From NCBI GenBank assembly GCA_937925645.1, contig CALAMB010000142.1, positions 1 through 54,804 of the forward strand: a stretch of 54,804 nucleotides of DNA, in the 5' to 3' direction. The DNA is from an uncultured Acidobacteriota bacterium. GTDB lineage: Bacteria > Acidobacteriota > JAAYUB01. The notes beneath the pieces are model-generated. The model had not been told where the DNA came from. It ran no database searches and worked only from the letters and a program-made list of their open reading frames with translations. The first letter of the stretch is position 1, and each line of letters starts with the position of its first letter. Shown here in pieces: positions 9,279 to 17,927 of this stretch. The translations under genes were made by a program, and so were the position numbers.

Positions 9279-9811
9279 GGGCATTGGACCGACTGGCGCT
9301 TCCACGGCGTGACGGTTTCCAGCGGAATGACGAGCAGCAGCTTCTTCCGCTGAAGCACCACTCGCGCCTGGATGTAGGCGCCCGGCTTCAGTTTTCCTGC
9401 CGACCCGATGACCAGGGGCGGCTCGGTGACGGTCGTCAGCCATTCAACGGCATCGTCCAGCCCGCTGAAGATCAGGGCGGATGATTCCCGGCCGTCAATC
9501 GTGGTCACGCCGAAATACTGCCGGGTGCGGGGATCGCCCGACAGCCGCTTGAGGAGCACGGCCCCGGCGACGAACTCATCGAACCAGATGCTCCGCTCGC
9601 CCCGCAACTCCGACTCGTAACGGAAGACCACCGCTTCGCCGCCCTCCAGCAGCTGGCGAAGGGCTGCCCGGTCGATGGCCTGGATGCGGCACCGCAAGGT
9701 GACGGTTTGGGAATCGCACTCGCAGCTCAGGTCGATCAGCTCGCCCTGCTCGCTGGTGAATACGTTCAGCAAACTCCAGACGGACAGCAGGACGACCAGC
9801 GGGATCTTCAT
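9275..9811 (-). CDS. DUF4390-like exported protein
   Basis: A 178-residue protein with an N-terminal hydrophobic signal (IPLVVLLSVWSLLNV). It contains a beta-rich domain with GGEAVVFRYESEL, DDAVEWLT and AYIQARVVLQRKKL, matching the uncharacterised DUF4390. In proteobacteria such genes sit directly upstream of NtrY-like kinases (established pattern), and the same order is seen here, which supports the call. It overlaps both neighbours by 4 nt: its start at 9811 overlaps the end of the amidohydrolase gene, and its stop overlaps the kinase start. It probably modulates or co-functions with the kinase in the envelope; the mechanism is unknown. Confidence 0.75.
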   Translation of the reverse strand: MKIPLVVLLSVWSLLNVFTSEQGELIDLSCECDSQTVTLRCRIQAIDRAALRQLLEGGEAVVFRYESELRGERSIWFDEFVAGAVLLKRLSGDPRTRQYFGVTTIDGRESSALIFSGLDDAVEWLTTVTEPPLVIGSAGKLKPGAYIQARVVLQRKKLLLVIPLETVTPWKRQSVQCP

Positions 9812-11496
9812 TGGCGCTCGGGCTCCTTCGGCGCCCGGCCGTCATGGACGATCCGGCCGCCGACCACAGTCAGAAGCACCCGGGTTTTCAGGATATCGCG
9901 TTCCGGGACCTGCAGCAGGTCCTGATCGGTCACCGTGATGTCCGCCCACTTGCCCGGCGCCAGCACGCCCTTGTCCTTCTCCTGGAAGGCGGCGTACGCG
10001 CTCCATTCCGTCATGCCCCGCAGGGCTTGTTCCCGGGTCATCCGCTCCATGGATGTCCAGCCTCCCGGCGGGTGGCCCGCTTTGTCCGCGCGGGTGACGG
10101 CGGCATAGAAGCCGAGCAGCGGGTCGGGCGCCTCCACCGGGAAATCCGAGCCGGTGGGAATCACCACACCCGTGCGGATCAGGGTCTGCCAGGCGTATGC
10201 GTAACGGGCCCGTTCCGGTCCGAGGCGATGGGCCGCCCACGGCATGTCGGACGTGCAGTGGGTGGGTTGCATCGACGGGATCACGCCGAGCGCATGGAAA
10301 CGCGGGATGTCGGCCATCGCCAGCACCTGCGCGTGCTCCACCCGGAAGCGCCGCTCGCGTCCGTCGGGCACGCCGGCCAGGGCGCGCTGGTACGCGTCCA
10401 GGACGGTCCGGTTGGCCCGGTCGCCGATGGCGTGGGTGCACGCCTGAAACCCGTAGCGGGCGCACAGCCGGGCGATACGTTCCAGAGTTTCGGGCGGGTT
10501 GACCGGCAAACCGCACGTGTCGGGTCGGTCGGTGTATGGCGTCAGCAGCCAGGCGCCCCGGGAACCCAGCGCGCCGTCGGCATACATCTTCACCGCCCGG
10601 ATTGTCAAAAGTCCGGCGGCGTCCTGCAAGACGCCGGCGGCGAGCTGGCTCTCCAGCCACGCCTCGTCTCCCTCCAGCATGGCCCAGATCCGGATGGGCA
10701 TCTGGTTCGCCTGCAGCAGGGCCCGGTATTCCGCCAGCTCTGTAGGCCCGATGCCGGCATCGTGAACCTGGGTGAGCCCCAGGGTGGCGCAGCGTTTCAT
10801 CGACTGCTGCAGGCGACGGCGGATTTCGTCGGGCCGCGCCGCGGGGATTTTCGATTCGATCAGGTCGGACGCGCGATCCACAAAAATCCCGGTGGGGCGC
10901 CCGGCTTCATCCACGAGGATCTCGCCCCCGTCAACCGGAACGGCCCGGTCCCCCAGGCCGGCCATTTCCATCGCCCGCCGGTTACTCCAGATCGCGTGGC
11001 CGTCCACCCGCGTCAGGACCACCGGATGATCGGGGGCGGCAGCCGTGAGGCTGGCGTGAGTGGGGAACCGCTTGTCGAGCCACCGGTTCTGATCCCAGCC
11101 GCGGCCCAGGATCCAGTCGCCGGCCGGTGTGGTCGCGGCCGCCAGCCGCACCTGCGCGGCCGCTTCAGCTTCGCTCGCGGCGCCGGTCAGGTCCAGGATC
11201 TCCATGGCCCGGCCCAAGCCCCCCACGTGCGCGTGGCTGTCCACGAAACCCGGGTAGGCCGTCGCGCCGGCCAGGTCCACGATCACGGTCCGCCCGCCGG
11301 CCAGCGGCGCAACTTCCTCCCAGGAACCGACGGCCATCACCCGGTCGCCCCGGATGGCCAGGGCCGACGCCGTCGGGCGCGCCGCATTCAACGTGTAAAT
11401 GACGCCGTTTTTCAGAATACGGTCGGCCGGTTCATCGGCCATCGCGGCGCTCCAGAGAAGGGTAAAAACACATAGCATCACCCACCGTGTTTGCAT
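9808..11496 (-). CDS. Secreted YtcJ-like metal-dependent amidohydrolase
   Basis: A 562-residue amidohydrolase-superfamily enzyme with a cleavable signal peptide (residues 1-20, ending AAMA-D). The N-terminal half-sandwich is followed by YPGFVDSHAH (metal ligands H88, H90), GRGWDQN, and later THAIGDRAN and PTGSDFPV, all typical of the YtcJ-like group (COG1574). It ends with the family signature region KGVLAPGKWADITV. It probably hydrolyses an amide, ester or cyclic substrate in the periplasm; the substrate is unknown. The ATG at 11496 has only a distant AAAGG. It is the first gene of the operon with DUF4390 and the NtrY-like kinase. Confidence 0.9.
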   Translation of the reverse strand: MQTRWVMLCVFTLLWSAAMADEPADRILKNGVIYTLNAARPTASALAIRGDRVMAVGSWEEVAPLAGGRTVIVDLAGATAYPGFVDSHAHVGGLGRAMEILDLTGAASEAEAAAQVRLAAATTPAGDWILGRGWDQNRWLDKRFPTHASLTAAAPDHPVVLTRVDGHAIWSNRRAMEMAGLGDRAVPVDGGEILVDEAGRPTGIFVDRASDLIESKIPAARPDEIRRRLQQSMKRCATLGLTQVHDAGIGPTELAEYRALLQANQMPIRIWAMLEGDEAWLESQLAAGVLQDAAGLLTIRAVKMYADGALGSRGAWLLTPYTDRPDTCGLPVNPPETLERIARLCARYGFQACTHAIGDRANRTVLDAYQRALAGVPDGRERRFRVEHAQVLAMADIPRFHALGVIPSMQPTHCTSDMPWAAHRLGPERARYAYAWQTLIRTGVVIPTGSDFPVEAPDPLLGFYAAVTRADKAGHPPGGWTSMERMTREQALRGMTEWSAYAAFQEKDKGVLAPGKWADITVTDQDLLQVPERDILKTRVLLTVVGGRIVHDGRAPKEPERQ

Positions 11497-11563
11497 ATAA
11501 TAGCCCCGCCTTTGAGGATTTTCGGGGCCATTGTAGCCGAAAGCAAGGACGCATTCAACGCCG

Positions 11564-12385
11564 ATGCCCGACCACGAAGACTACCGATCCCTGTTCGCCG
11601 AGTATTTCGACGCCCGGTGCCCGGACTGTCAGAACTCCCGCTGGGTGGTGGAAGACGGCGTTGCCCGCCGGTGCCACTGCTTCACCGAAGAGTTGGGGGA
11701 ACACCGTCTGGCGTTCGCCGGCATCCCCCCTTCCTACCAGCGGTGCCATCTGGACAATTTCATCCCGCAGAACGCCAAGCAGCGCGAAGCGCTCTCGTTC
11801 GTGGAAATGTTCATCACCTCCTTCCAGCGGGGTGAGGCGCTGGGACGCGGGCTGCTGATCCGCGGCCCCGTGGGCGTTGGCAAGACTCATCTGGCCGTTG
11901 GCGTCCTGCGACGCCTCATCGAGCAGGGCTTCACCGGACGGTTTCAGAACTTTTTGCACCTGATCGAACAGATCCGGCAGAGCTTCGATGAAAGCGGCGC
12001 GGACATCGAGAACAAGCTGTTCCGCCGGCTGAGCCGCTGTCAGGTGGTCCTGCTCGATGAGCTGGGAGCCACCCGCCCCACCGAGTTCGTTTTCAACAAG
12101 CTGTACGACATCATCAACTTCTGCTTCGACCAGCGGATTTCGGTGCTGTTCACCACCAATTATTTGGACCACGCGGTCCGACCCGGCTGGTCGTCTTCAT
12201 CTTCCTCCCCGGCCGCCGGAGCCGGCGACTCGGCGCCGGACGAGCCGTCCGGTCCGGGTTCCGCCGCGGCGTACACCCTGGCCGAGCGGATCACCCAGCG
12301 GCTTTACTCGCGAATCATGGAACGCTGCACCGACGTGGTGCTGCAGGGGCCGGACTACCGCCTCCGCCACAAGGGCCGGTACTGA
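11564..12385 (+). CDS. DnaC/IstB-like AAA+ ATPase, probable helicase loader
   Basis: A 273-residue ATPase. The N-terminus carries C19, C22, C37 and C39 (CPDC and CHC), a probable small zinc site. Walker A GPVGVGKTH (101-109) and Walker B VVLLDELGA (161-169) follow, with sensor-1-like FTTNY (197-201) and an arginine-finger-like RLYSRIMERC near the C-terminus, as in DnaC and IstB. Between sensor 1 and the finger there is a low-complexity Ser/Ala/Pro/Gly insertion of about 35 residues, unusual for the family. No transposase is adjacent, so a DnaB loader role is more likely than an IS accessory protein. A TATAAT box at 11496-11501 overlaps the divergent start codon and may be part of its promoter, but a -35 box is not evident. 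Confidence 0.85.
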   Translation: MPDHEDYRSLFAEYFDARCPDCQNSRWVVEDGVARRCHCFTEELGEHRLAFAGIPPSYQRCHLDNFIPQNAKQREALSFVEMFITSFQRGEALGRGLLIRGPVGVGKTHLAVGVLRRLIEQGFTGRFQNFLHLIEQIRQSFDESGADIENKLFRRLSRCQVVLLDELGATRPTEFVFNKLYDIINFCFDQRISVLFTTNYLDHAVRPGWSSSSSSPAAGAGDSAPDEPSGPGSAAAYTLAERITQRLYSRIMERCTDVVLQGPDYRLRHKGRY

Positions 12386-12415
12386 AATCCCGTCAAGAGT
12401 GGGAATCGAATGATA

Positions 12416-12437
12416 GACGGCGGATCACGCCGCCGTC
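12416..12437. terminator. Possible convergent terminator hairpin
   Basis: A perfect 8-bp stem GACGGCGG/CCGCCGTC with a 6-nt loop lies between the loader (ends 12385) and the convergent anti-sigma gene, overlapping the stop codon of the latter. There is no T tract on either side, so the assignment is tentative. Confidence 0.35.
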
Positions 12438-13200
12438 AGCCTTTGACTTCGATCTTCTCGAAGGTGAGCAGCACCCTGGAATCGACCTGTTTGCCGTTGG
12501 TGATGGCGGGGAACACGATGGATGAGTCGATCATGTTCCGAACCTTGATCGCCGTCCCCGTGTCGCCGCCGGAGATGGACTCGACTTCGGCGCTGCCGTC
12601 GGACCGGACATGGGTGAGCACGCCCAGGCGGTCGGACGCCAGCTTCTGAAAGTCGTTTTCCGCGAACATCTTGACCGCGACCGTACTGATCCGGGGTTGA
12701 TACACCTGGTCGGACGAAATCCGCTCGGGCGAAAAATCGTAGAGGTTCTGAAGGTACTGGCGCTCCACCAGGGTCTCGGCCATGCCGTCACCGGCAGGAT
12801 CACCCAGAAAGCTCTGCAGGTTCGCAAGACCGGTCGGTGAATAAACCAGGAGCGAGATGGCGAGGAAGAACAACACCGTGATGGGCACCGCCAGGAAGAC
12901 CGTCCGCAAATGCTCGGCCATCGAAAACTCGAGCAACCGGAACTGCAGGGTCGCAAACCAGCTGGACTGCGGGGGGCGGGAGGCGAAATGGAGCCGGGCG
13001 TTCAGCACGTACGTCAAGCGGAGGGGCGCCGCGACGGCCGGCAGGCACCGGATCATGTCACGAGCTTCGGTCATCCGGGCGAGGTACATCCGGCACGCGG
13101 CGCAGCGCGTCAGGTGCCCGCTGAGATCCAACTCGTCGTTGGCGGCGAGTTCGTTGTCGATGTGTTCGTGAATCAGAATTTTATAGTTGTCGCAATCCAT
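12436..13200 (-). CDS. Membrane anti-sigma factor with zinc-finger N-terminus
   Basis: A 254-residue single-pass protein. The N-terminal anti-sigma zinc finger has H29, C33 and C36 (GHLTRCAAC). A transmembrane segment spans about 99-121. The extracytoplasmic part ends in a region (about 170-254) with predicted strands and VRSDGSAEVESISGGDTGTA, reminiscent of TonB C-terminal-like domains; that part is tentative. The start at 13200 has AAGGGTATCGAT, which overlaps the sigma-factor stop, and the genes are 10 nt apart, so the pair is co-translated. Its role is to hold the adjacent sigma factor at the membrane until an envelope signal releases it. Confidence 0.85.
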   Translation of the reverse strand: MDCDNYKILIHEHIDNELAANDELDLSGHLTRCAACRMYLARMTEARDMIRCLPAVAAPLRLTYVLNARLHFASRPPQSSWFATLQFRLLEFSMAEHLRTVFLAVPITVLFFLAISLLVYSPTGLANLQSFLGDPAGDGMAETLVERQYLQNLYDFSPERISSDQVYQPRISTVAVKMFAENDFQKLASDRLGVLTHVRSDGSAEVESISGGDTGTAIKVRNMIDSSIVFPAITNGKQVDSRVLLTFEKIEVKG

Positions 13201-13210
13201 ATCGATACCC

Positions 13211-13840
13211 TTAGAGATAACTGTCCATCAATTCCCGCAATTGCTCGCGCGCCCGGGCGATCCGGCTTTTAACGGTGCCCAGGGAAAGCCCGAGGCAGTT
13301 GCCGATTTCCTCGTAGGTCATTTCCTCAATATCGCGCAGCAGCAGCACCATCCGGTATTTGAACGGCAGCCGGTCCAGGCACCGCTGCAGATTCTTCCGC
13401 ACTTCCCGAACCGCGCACGCCTGCTCCGGGCTCTGGGTCGCACCGCTCAGGGACAGATTGAGTCGGGTCAGCGCCGCATGGTTCAGTTCATGGATCGAGA
13501 CGGTGCTGCCCCGGCGCCGCACGCGCCACCAGCGTTGCCGGTTGGCGGCCTTGTTGGCCACGATCCGGTAGAGCCAAGTCTTGAGGGCCGCCTCGCCGCG
13601 GAAGGTATCCAGCTTCCGGTAAACGGTCATGAAGACATCCTGGGTCAGCTCGAGGGCGTCGTCGAAGTGGCCCAGCAGACGGTAGGCCAGGCGAAAAATC
13701 ATGTCGTGGTATTCGGAATAGACATCCTCAAAACGGTAGCTCGCGCACGCTGCGCGAACCGCAACCATATCGGCATCCGAATACGGCAGAATCAGCTTTG
13801 ATTCCGGGATGTCCTTCAATGTCAGATCCTGGGTAGCCAT
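13211..13840 (-). CDS. ECF-type RNA polymerase sigma factor
   Basis: A 209-residue sigma70-family factor. ATG at 13840 with GGGAGAAAC upstream is preferred over the frame that extends to 13939. Region 2 spans about 37-105 (YSEYHDMIFRLAYRLLG, DVFMTVYRKL, KTWLYRIVANKAANR) and region 4 about 150-205 (RLPFKYRMVLLLRDIE, YEEIGNCLGLSLGTVKSRI). Regions 1.1 and 3 are absent, as in ECF factors. It is followed by its anti-sigma gene. A TATAAT box on the minus strand (13907-13912) may be part of its promoter. The target regulon is unknown; the divergent decaheme-cytochrome operon is a candidate only by position. Confidence 0.93.
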   Translation of the reverse strand: MATQDLTLKDIPESKLILPYSDADMVAVRAACASYRFEDVYSEYHDMIFRLAYRLLGHFDDALELTQDVFMTVYRKLDTFRGEAALKTWLYRIVANKAANRQRWWRVRRRGSTVSIHELNHAALTRLNLSLSGATQSPEQACAVREVRKNLQRCLDRLPFKYRMVLLLRDIEEMTYEEIGNCLGLSLGTVKSRIARAREQLRELMDSYL

Positions 13841-13937
13841 TGCCGGTTTCTCCCGAAGTCCTATACATTTAGACAGCAGGTTCGGGAAAAAGTTCCGTGC
13901 ACTGGAATTATAGCATACGCAGCGGACAATGAATTGC

Positions 13938-13966
13938 ATTGACAGATCCGGATTCGATCTATACTA
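13938..13966 (+). promoter_or_regulatory. Promoter of the decaheme cytochrome-porin operon
   Basis: TTGACA (13938-13943) and TACTAT (13961-13966) are separated by 17 bp. The resulting leader is about 165 nt long, AT-rich at first (TCAAT and ATTGA arms at 14013-14032), then with a perfect 7-bp GCCTTCC/GGAAGGC hairpin at 14044-14062. The interval 13841-14139 otherwise holds no gene. Confidence 0.6.
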
Positions 13967-14139
13967 TCGAATTCAGATCATGAGCTAAGTGACTGATTCA
14001 TGAGTGCATTGCTCAATTATTATTATTATTGATTTTGGGCGGTGCCTTCCCGTGCGGAAGGCGTGAACACCACCCCCGCAGCGTCTGATCAATCCAAAAC
14101 ACCGGCTGTGTGTTTAGCAACCTTCATACAGGAGGCCTT

Positions 14140-15096
14140 ATGAAACGGTGTCTCGCGTTTCTACTGCCGGCCTCCATCGTCCTGCTGATGGGCTTCGGCC
14201 TGGCGGCTGACGCCGCCAAGCCGGCTCCCGCCGAGGCGCTCCTTTCTGAAACAAGCCGCCAGTGTGCCGGCTGCCACGAAGAGTTGTACAACCACTTCGT
14301 GTCCGCCAACGCGCATGCCCGGCTGAAATCGTTTGAGTTGGGAGCCGGCCCCGGGGGATGCGAAGCCTGCCATGGGAACGCCCAAAAACACCTCGATTCG
14401 GGAGAGAAGACCGACATCTTCTCCTTCGGAGCGGCGGAGGAGGCGAAAACCAACGGAATGTGCATGACCTGCCACAAAACCGGTGAGTTTTCGCGGTGGG
14501 CCCACGGCGCGCATGCCCGCAACGGATTGGCGTGCACGGAATGTCACACCATTCACAAGGGCAAAGGACGAACGGCCGGCAACCAGACGGTATTGTGCGG
14601 CAGATGCCACGCCGACATCAAAGCCAAAATGAATTACCCCTCCCACCACCCCGTGCGCGAAGGCAAAATGGGATGCACCAGTTGCCACACCCCGCACGCC
14701 GGAACCGCGATCGGTTCGCTGAGAACCGCCGAGCGCAAGAACGATCTGTGCCTGAAATGCCACAGCCGCTACCAGGGACCGTTCGTTTTCGAGCACGCGC
14801 CGGTGGCTGAAGACTGTACCATCTGCCACGCCCCGCATGGCACGGCGGCCAACAACCTGCTGGCGCAGAACGAACCGTTCCTCTGTCTGCAGTGCCATTC
14901 CGCCCATTTCCACACGGCCCGAATCGGCGATTCAACCCCGCACAGCGGGCCGTCGGGTGACGCCTCCAACCGCTGGGGCGCGACGGGCTGGATTCGCGCC
15001 TACGGCACCAAGTGCACCCAGTGCCACTCCCGCGTCCACGGCTCTGACCTGCCGTCCCAGGGCATCAGCGGCCGCGGCGGCAACCTGAGCCGGTAG
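14140..15096 (+). CDS. DmsE/MtrA-type decaheme c-type cytochrome
   Basis: A 318-residue periplasmic electron carrier. The ATG at 14140 follows a consensus AGGAGG with 4-nt spacing. A signal peptide covers residues 1-25. Exactly ten CXXCH heme motifs are present, with first Cys at 42, 74, 108, 132, 153, 179, 204, 226, 249 and 292, the count and size of the DmsE/MtrA family. The protein should sit inside the adjacent outer-membrane barrel and carry electrons across the outer membrane to or from an extracellular acceptor or donor. The porin gene follows after 15 bp. No extracellular multiheme partner or quinol dehydrogenase is next to it in this window. Confidence 0.95.
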   Translation: MKRCLAFLLPASIVLLMGFGLAADAAKPAPAEALLSETSRQCAGCHEELYNHFVSANAHARLKSFELGAGPGGCEACHGNAQKHLDSGEKTDIFSFGAAEEAKTNGMCMTCHKTGEFSRWAHGAHARNGLACTECHTIHKGKGRTAGNQTVLCGRCHADIKAKMNYPSHHPVREGKMGCTSCHTPHAGTAIGSLRTAERKNDLCLKCHSRYQGPFVFEHAPVAEDCTICHAPHGTAANNLLAQNEPFLCLQCHSAHFHTARIGDSTPHSGPSGDASNRWGATGWIRAYGTKCTQCHSRVHGSDLPSQGISGRGGNLSR

Positions 15097-15111
15097 TAGA
15101 GGAGGCCGCGC

Positions 15112-16842
15112 ATGAAAAATCATCGCACGTTCATCGCGCTCATCGTGACGGCGCTGGCTATCCCGGTTCTCGCCCAGGGCGGCGCCACGCGCACGGAAGG
15201 CAAGTTCCTGATCGGCGTCACCGGGGACGACCTGGACCGGTACATCGGCCGGGCCGCCGAATACGAGATCGCCGACCAGGGTGTCCGGCCGTGGATCAAG
15301 GCTTACCTGGAACTGCAGCAGCGGGATCTGTATCTCGAGATGGCCGCGGCGCACAGCGGCAATCCCGACGACCAGTTTTACCGGGTCCGTCTCAACGCCG
15401 CCAGGGTCTGGGACAGCCAATTCACCTACCGGCGGTTCCTGCACCGCCTGGATCACGATCCGCTTGAAAACATCGACACCACCCAGGTGGCCGGCCATCT
15501 GTACACCTATGCCGACGACCTGGCCCCCGCCCATGACTACCGGATCACTTACAGCGAAATCGCATTTCTGAACGAATTCAGGATTCCGCAGGCGGAATGG
15601 CTTTCGCTCCGGTTCGACTACAACCGCCAGCAGCGCGAGGGCGCCCACCAGTCCACCCAGCTCAACCATTGCTCCTCCTGCCACGTCACCGGCCAGGTCC
15701 GGCCCGTGGACGAGGCCCAGGATGACTTCAAGTTCCGGGTGGCCGTGGACACCGCCCGGGCCGGCGGATCCTACACGTTTCAGTACCGCCGCTTCAGCGA
15801 TGCGACGGGGTCCCTGCCCTACCTGTTCGACGAGGCGGTCCATCCCGGCACCCGTATGGACGTCTTCACCAACCGGATTCTCTACGATCGGACAAACGGC
15901 GAGCTGCCCATCAGCCAGGTGCCCGACACCAACAAGATGCTCCACGCCCTCAAGGCCTACTACCACATCGACGACCGCAACACGGTGACCGGGGCCTTCC
16001 TTTACTCCGAGGTCGAGAACGAGACCAGCGACCTTAAGATCCTGTCCCGCAACTACACCGGCCGCTACACCGGGTCGTTCGGGCACGGCATCACCCTCAA
16101 CGCCCGGTTCCGGTACTCGAACATCGACAACGCCACGACCTATGTGGAACTGCCCGACCCGGTGGCCAACGCCGGCCCGCAAGCGGGGCGGACCTACGCC
16201 GAAGCGTACCCGTCGTTTGGCGGCGCGTCGTTCACCCGCTTTTCGGCGATGTCGCGGGAGGACACCGAGTTCGACGCCGACCTGAGCGTGCCCCTGCCCG
16301 GCCGGAACCGCTTCGTGGCGGAGTACGATTTCGAGGACACCGCCCGTGACTATTTCGAGACGGGCACCACCCGCGAACACCGGTTGACCTTCACGTTCCG
16401 CACCGACCAACGCCGGGAGCTGGCCGGTTGGGTTCGCTACCAGGCGGCGTTTATCGACAATCCCTTCGCCAACCAGCAAGCCGCCGTGGAAGAGGTGCTC
16501 CAGCCGTTTTCGACGCCGGGTGCCGTGCCGTTCCCGGGCGTCCAGTATTTCCAGCTATACGCCTCGCGTCAAGCCACTCTCACCAACCAGCCCGCCATGG
16601 TCCACGACCTGAAGGTCAGCGGAACCTGGAAACCGGTCCAAAACGCCGGCCTGAACGTGGCCTATAACCTCAAACACTCGACCAACGACGAGCTGAATTT
16701 CTCGGATTGGTCCCAGACGGTCCATGCCATCGGCGCCGACGCCTGGTATACCCCCGACGAGAGAGTGACGCTCAACGCCGGCGTCCATTACACCGACTAC
16801 GAGACGGAGTCGCTGTTCGTGCAGCCCGTCTGGAATGGTTGA
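15112..16842 (+). CDS. MtrB/PioB-like decaheme-associated porin, to internal TGA
   Basis: 576 codons from the ATG at 15112 (AGGAGG upstream) to an in-frame TGA at 16840-16842. There is a signal peptide at 1-21 (ending LAQG). The rest is a run of alternating amphipathic strands with many aromatic residues, typical of the MtrB/PioB outer-membrane barrel that encases a decaheme cytochrome; the preceding gene encodes that cytochrome. A CSSCH motif (C187-H191) is present, which is not needed for a barrel and could bind a covalent heme. The same frame stays open past the TGA for 140 more codons that complete the barrel, so the product as read here lacks its C-terminal strands. Confidence 0.85.
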   Translation: MKNHRTFIALIVTALAIPVLAQGGATRTEGKFLIGVTGDDLDRYIGRAAEYEIADQGVRPWIKAYLELQQRDLYLEMAAAHSGNPDDQFYRVRLNAARVWDSQFTYRRFLHRLDHDPLENIDTTQVAGHLYTYADDLAPAHDYRITYSEIAFLNEFRIPQAEWLSLRFDYNRQQREGAHQSTQLNHCSSCHVTGQVRPVDEAQDDFKFRVAVDTARAGGSYTFQYRRFSDATGSLPYLFDEAVHPGTRMDVFTNRILYDRTNGELPISQVPDTNKMLHALKAYYHIDDRNTVTGAFLYSEVENETSDLKILSRNYTGRYTGSFGHGITLNARFRYSNIDNATTYVELPDPVANAGPQAGRTYAEAYPSFGGASFTRFSAMSREDTEFDADLSVPLPGRNRFVAEYDFEDTARDYFETGTTREHRLTFTFRTDQRRELAGWVRYQAAFIDNPFANQQAAVEEVLQPFSTPGAVPFPGVQYFQLYASRQATLTNQPAMVHDLKVSGTWKPVQNAGLNVAYNLKHSTNDELNFSDWSQTVHAIGADAWYTPDERVTLNAGVHYTDYETESLFVQPVWNG

Positions 16843-17265
16843 GCGGCCGGCGTCACGACGGGCCAGTTTGGCTCGTTATACGACCCGATGGACTACCGCG
16901 GCCATGACACCCACGCGTTCTTCACCGCCAATTTCATCCCCCGCGACCGCCTGCGCATCTACGCGGAATTCGCCTTCAACCAGGTGGACGAGGGTCTCGA
17001 CGGGATCTCGATCAACATGGCCCAGGTCCCCGGCGTGCCTCCGGGCAACCTGTTCGACTACCATCTTGACGAAACCCTGGGCGCCTATTCCAACCTCGAC
17101 GTCCGCCACATCACGGGCAAGTACGGGTTCTCCTACGAGTTCGCCAACGGCATCACCCTGACGTCATACCTGAAACACGACGACTACAACGACAATTCCC
17201 CGTACCTGTTCGACGCCACCGGAACCGTGGTCAGCGTGGTGGCCGGGCTGGGTTACACGTTCTGA
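16843..17265 (+). pseudogene. C-terminal barrel part of the MtrB/PioB-like porin
   Basis: This segment continues the porin in the same reading frame after the TGA at 16840-16842. It has the same codon use, amphipathic strands (HAFFTANFIPRDRLRIYAEF) and a final GLGYTF with terminal Phe, the outer-membrane assembly signal. Together both parts give 717 codons, the normal length for MtrB/PioB. A single substitution or base-call error is the simplest reason for the TGA; a nonsense mutation or stop recoding are alternatives. No ribosome site precedes the internal ATG at 16888, so independent translation is unlikely. Confidence 0.7.
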
Positions 17266-17290
17266 TTCGCACGGACGAACAGTCCGTTTA

Positions 17291-17327
17291 GAGCCGCCGG
17301 CCGTCCGCCGGCGGCTCGTTTTGTTTT
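17291..17327 (+). terminator. Rho-independent terminator of the cytochrome-porin operon
   Basis: A perfect 10-bp GC stem GAGCCGCCGG/CCGGCGGCTC (17291-17317) followed by GTTTTGTTTT, 26 bp after the porin stop. A smaller CGGAC/GTCCG hairpin precedes it. Confidence 0.92.
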
Positions 17328-17489
17328 CCGCCGCCTCGCCGCGGGGCTTTGCAGTTGCATCCCCCTGCATTTACTGATAAGATTTCATTCAAGATCGTTA
17401 GCATCCACACACCGGGCGGCATGCTGAAGATACCTTGTCGGTCGTCAGTCCCGGCGAACGTGTGATCTTTGAATTATGAATGACGATTT

Positions 17490-17863
17490 CCGGAGCGGCG
17501 GCGGCAAACGCTTCCGCGCCTGGCGCGGGAGAGGAAAGTCCGGACTCCACAGGGCGGTGCGCCTCCTAACGGGAGGGAGGGGCGACCCTACGGAAAGTGC
17601 AACAGAGAGCAGACCGCCGATGGCCCACGCGGCTCAGGCAAGGGTGAAACGGTGGGGCAAGAGCCCACCAGGCCCGGTGGCGACACCGGGTGCTTGGCAA
17701 ACCCCGCACGGAGCAAGGCCGAATAGGAAGGCGTTTGAGGCCGGCCCGGCCGATGCCTTCGGGTAGGCCGCACGAGCGCCGGGGAGACCCGGCGCCCAGA
17801 GGAATGTTTGCCCCGCTTTTCCACGGAGAAGCGGAACAGAATCCGGCTTACAAGCCGCTCCGG
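17490..17863 (+). ncRNA. rnpB: RNase P RNA, bacterial type A
   Basis: The catalytic RNA that matures tRNA 5' ends. Conserved blocks are GAGGAAAGTCCGGACTCC (17530s), ACAGAGAGCAGACCGC, GGGTGAAACGGTGGGGCAAG, and near the 3' end CAGAATCCGGCTTA. The 5' end CCGGAGCGGC (17490-17499) pairs perfectly with GCCGCTCCGG (17854-17863) to form P1, which sets the boundaries at about 374 nt, normal for type A. AATTTTT follows and may act in termination. The interval 17328-17489 should hold its promoter, but I cannot name convincing boxes. Confidence 0.96.
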
Positions 17864-17927
17864 AATTTTTCTGAAGTTGGATTTTCGATCCGTCTAATGT
17901 TCAAACCAAATATAAGGAGATTGCATC

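Noticed and set aside
16840..16842. Selenocysteine at the internal TGA of the porin
   Set aside because: Only a very short stem can form just downstream and no Sec machinery is visible; a base error or mutation is simpler.
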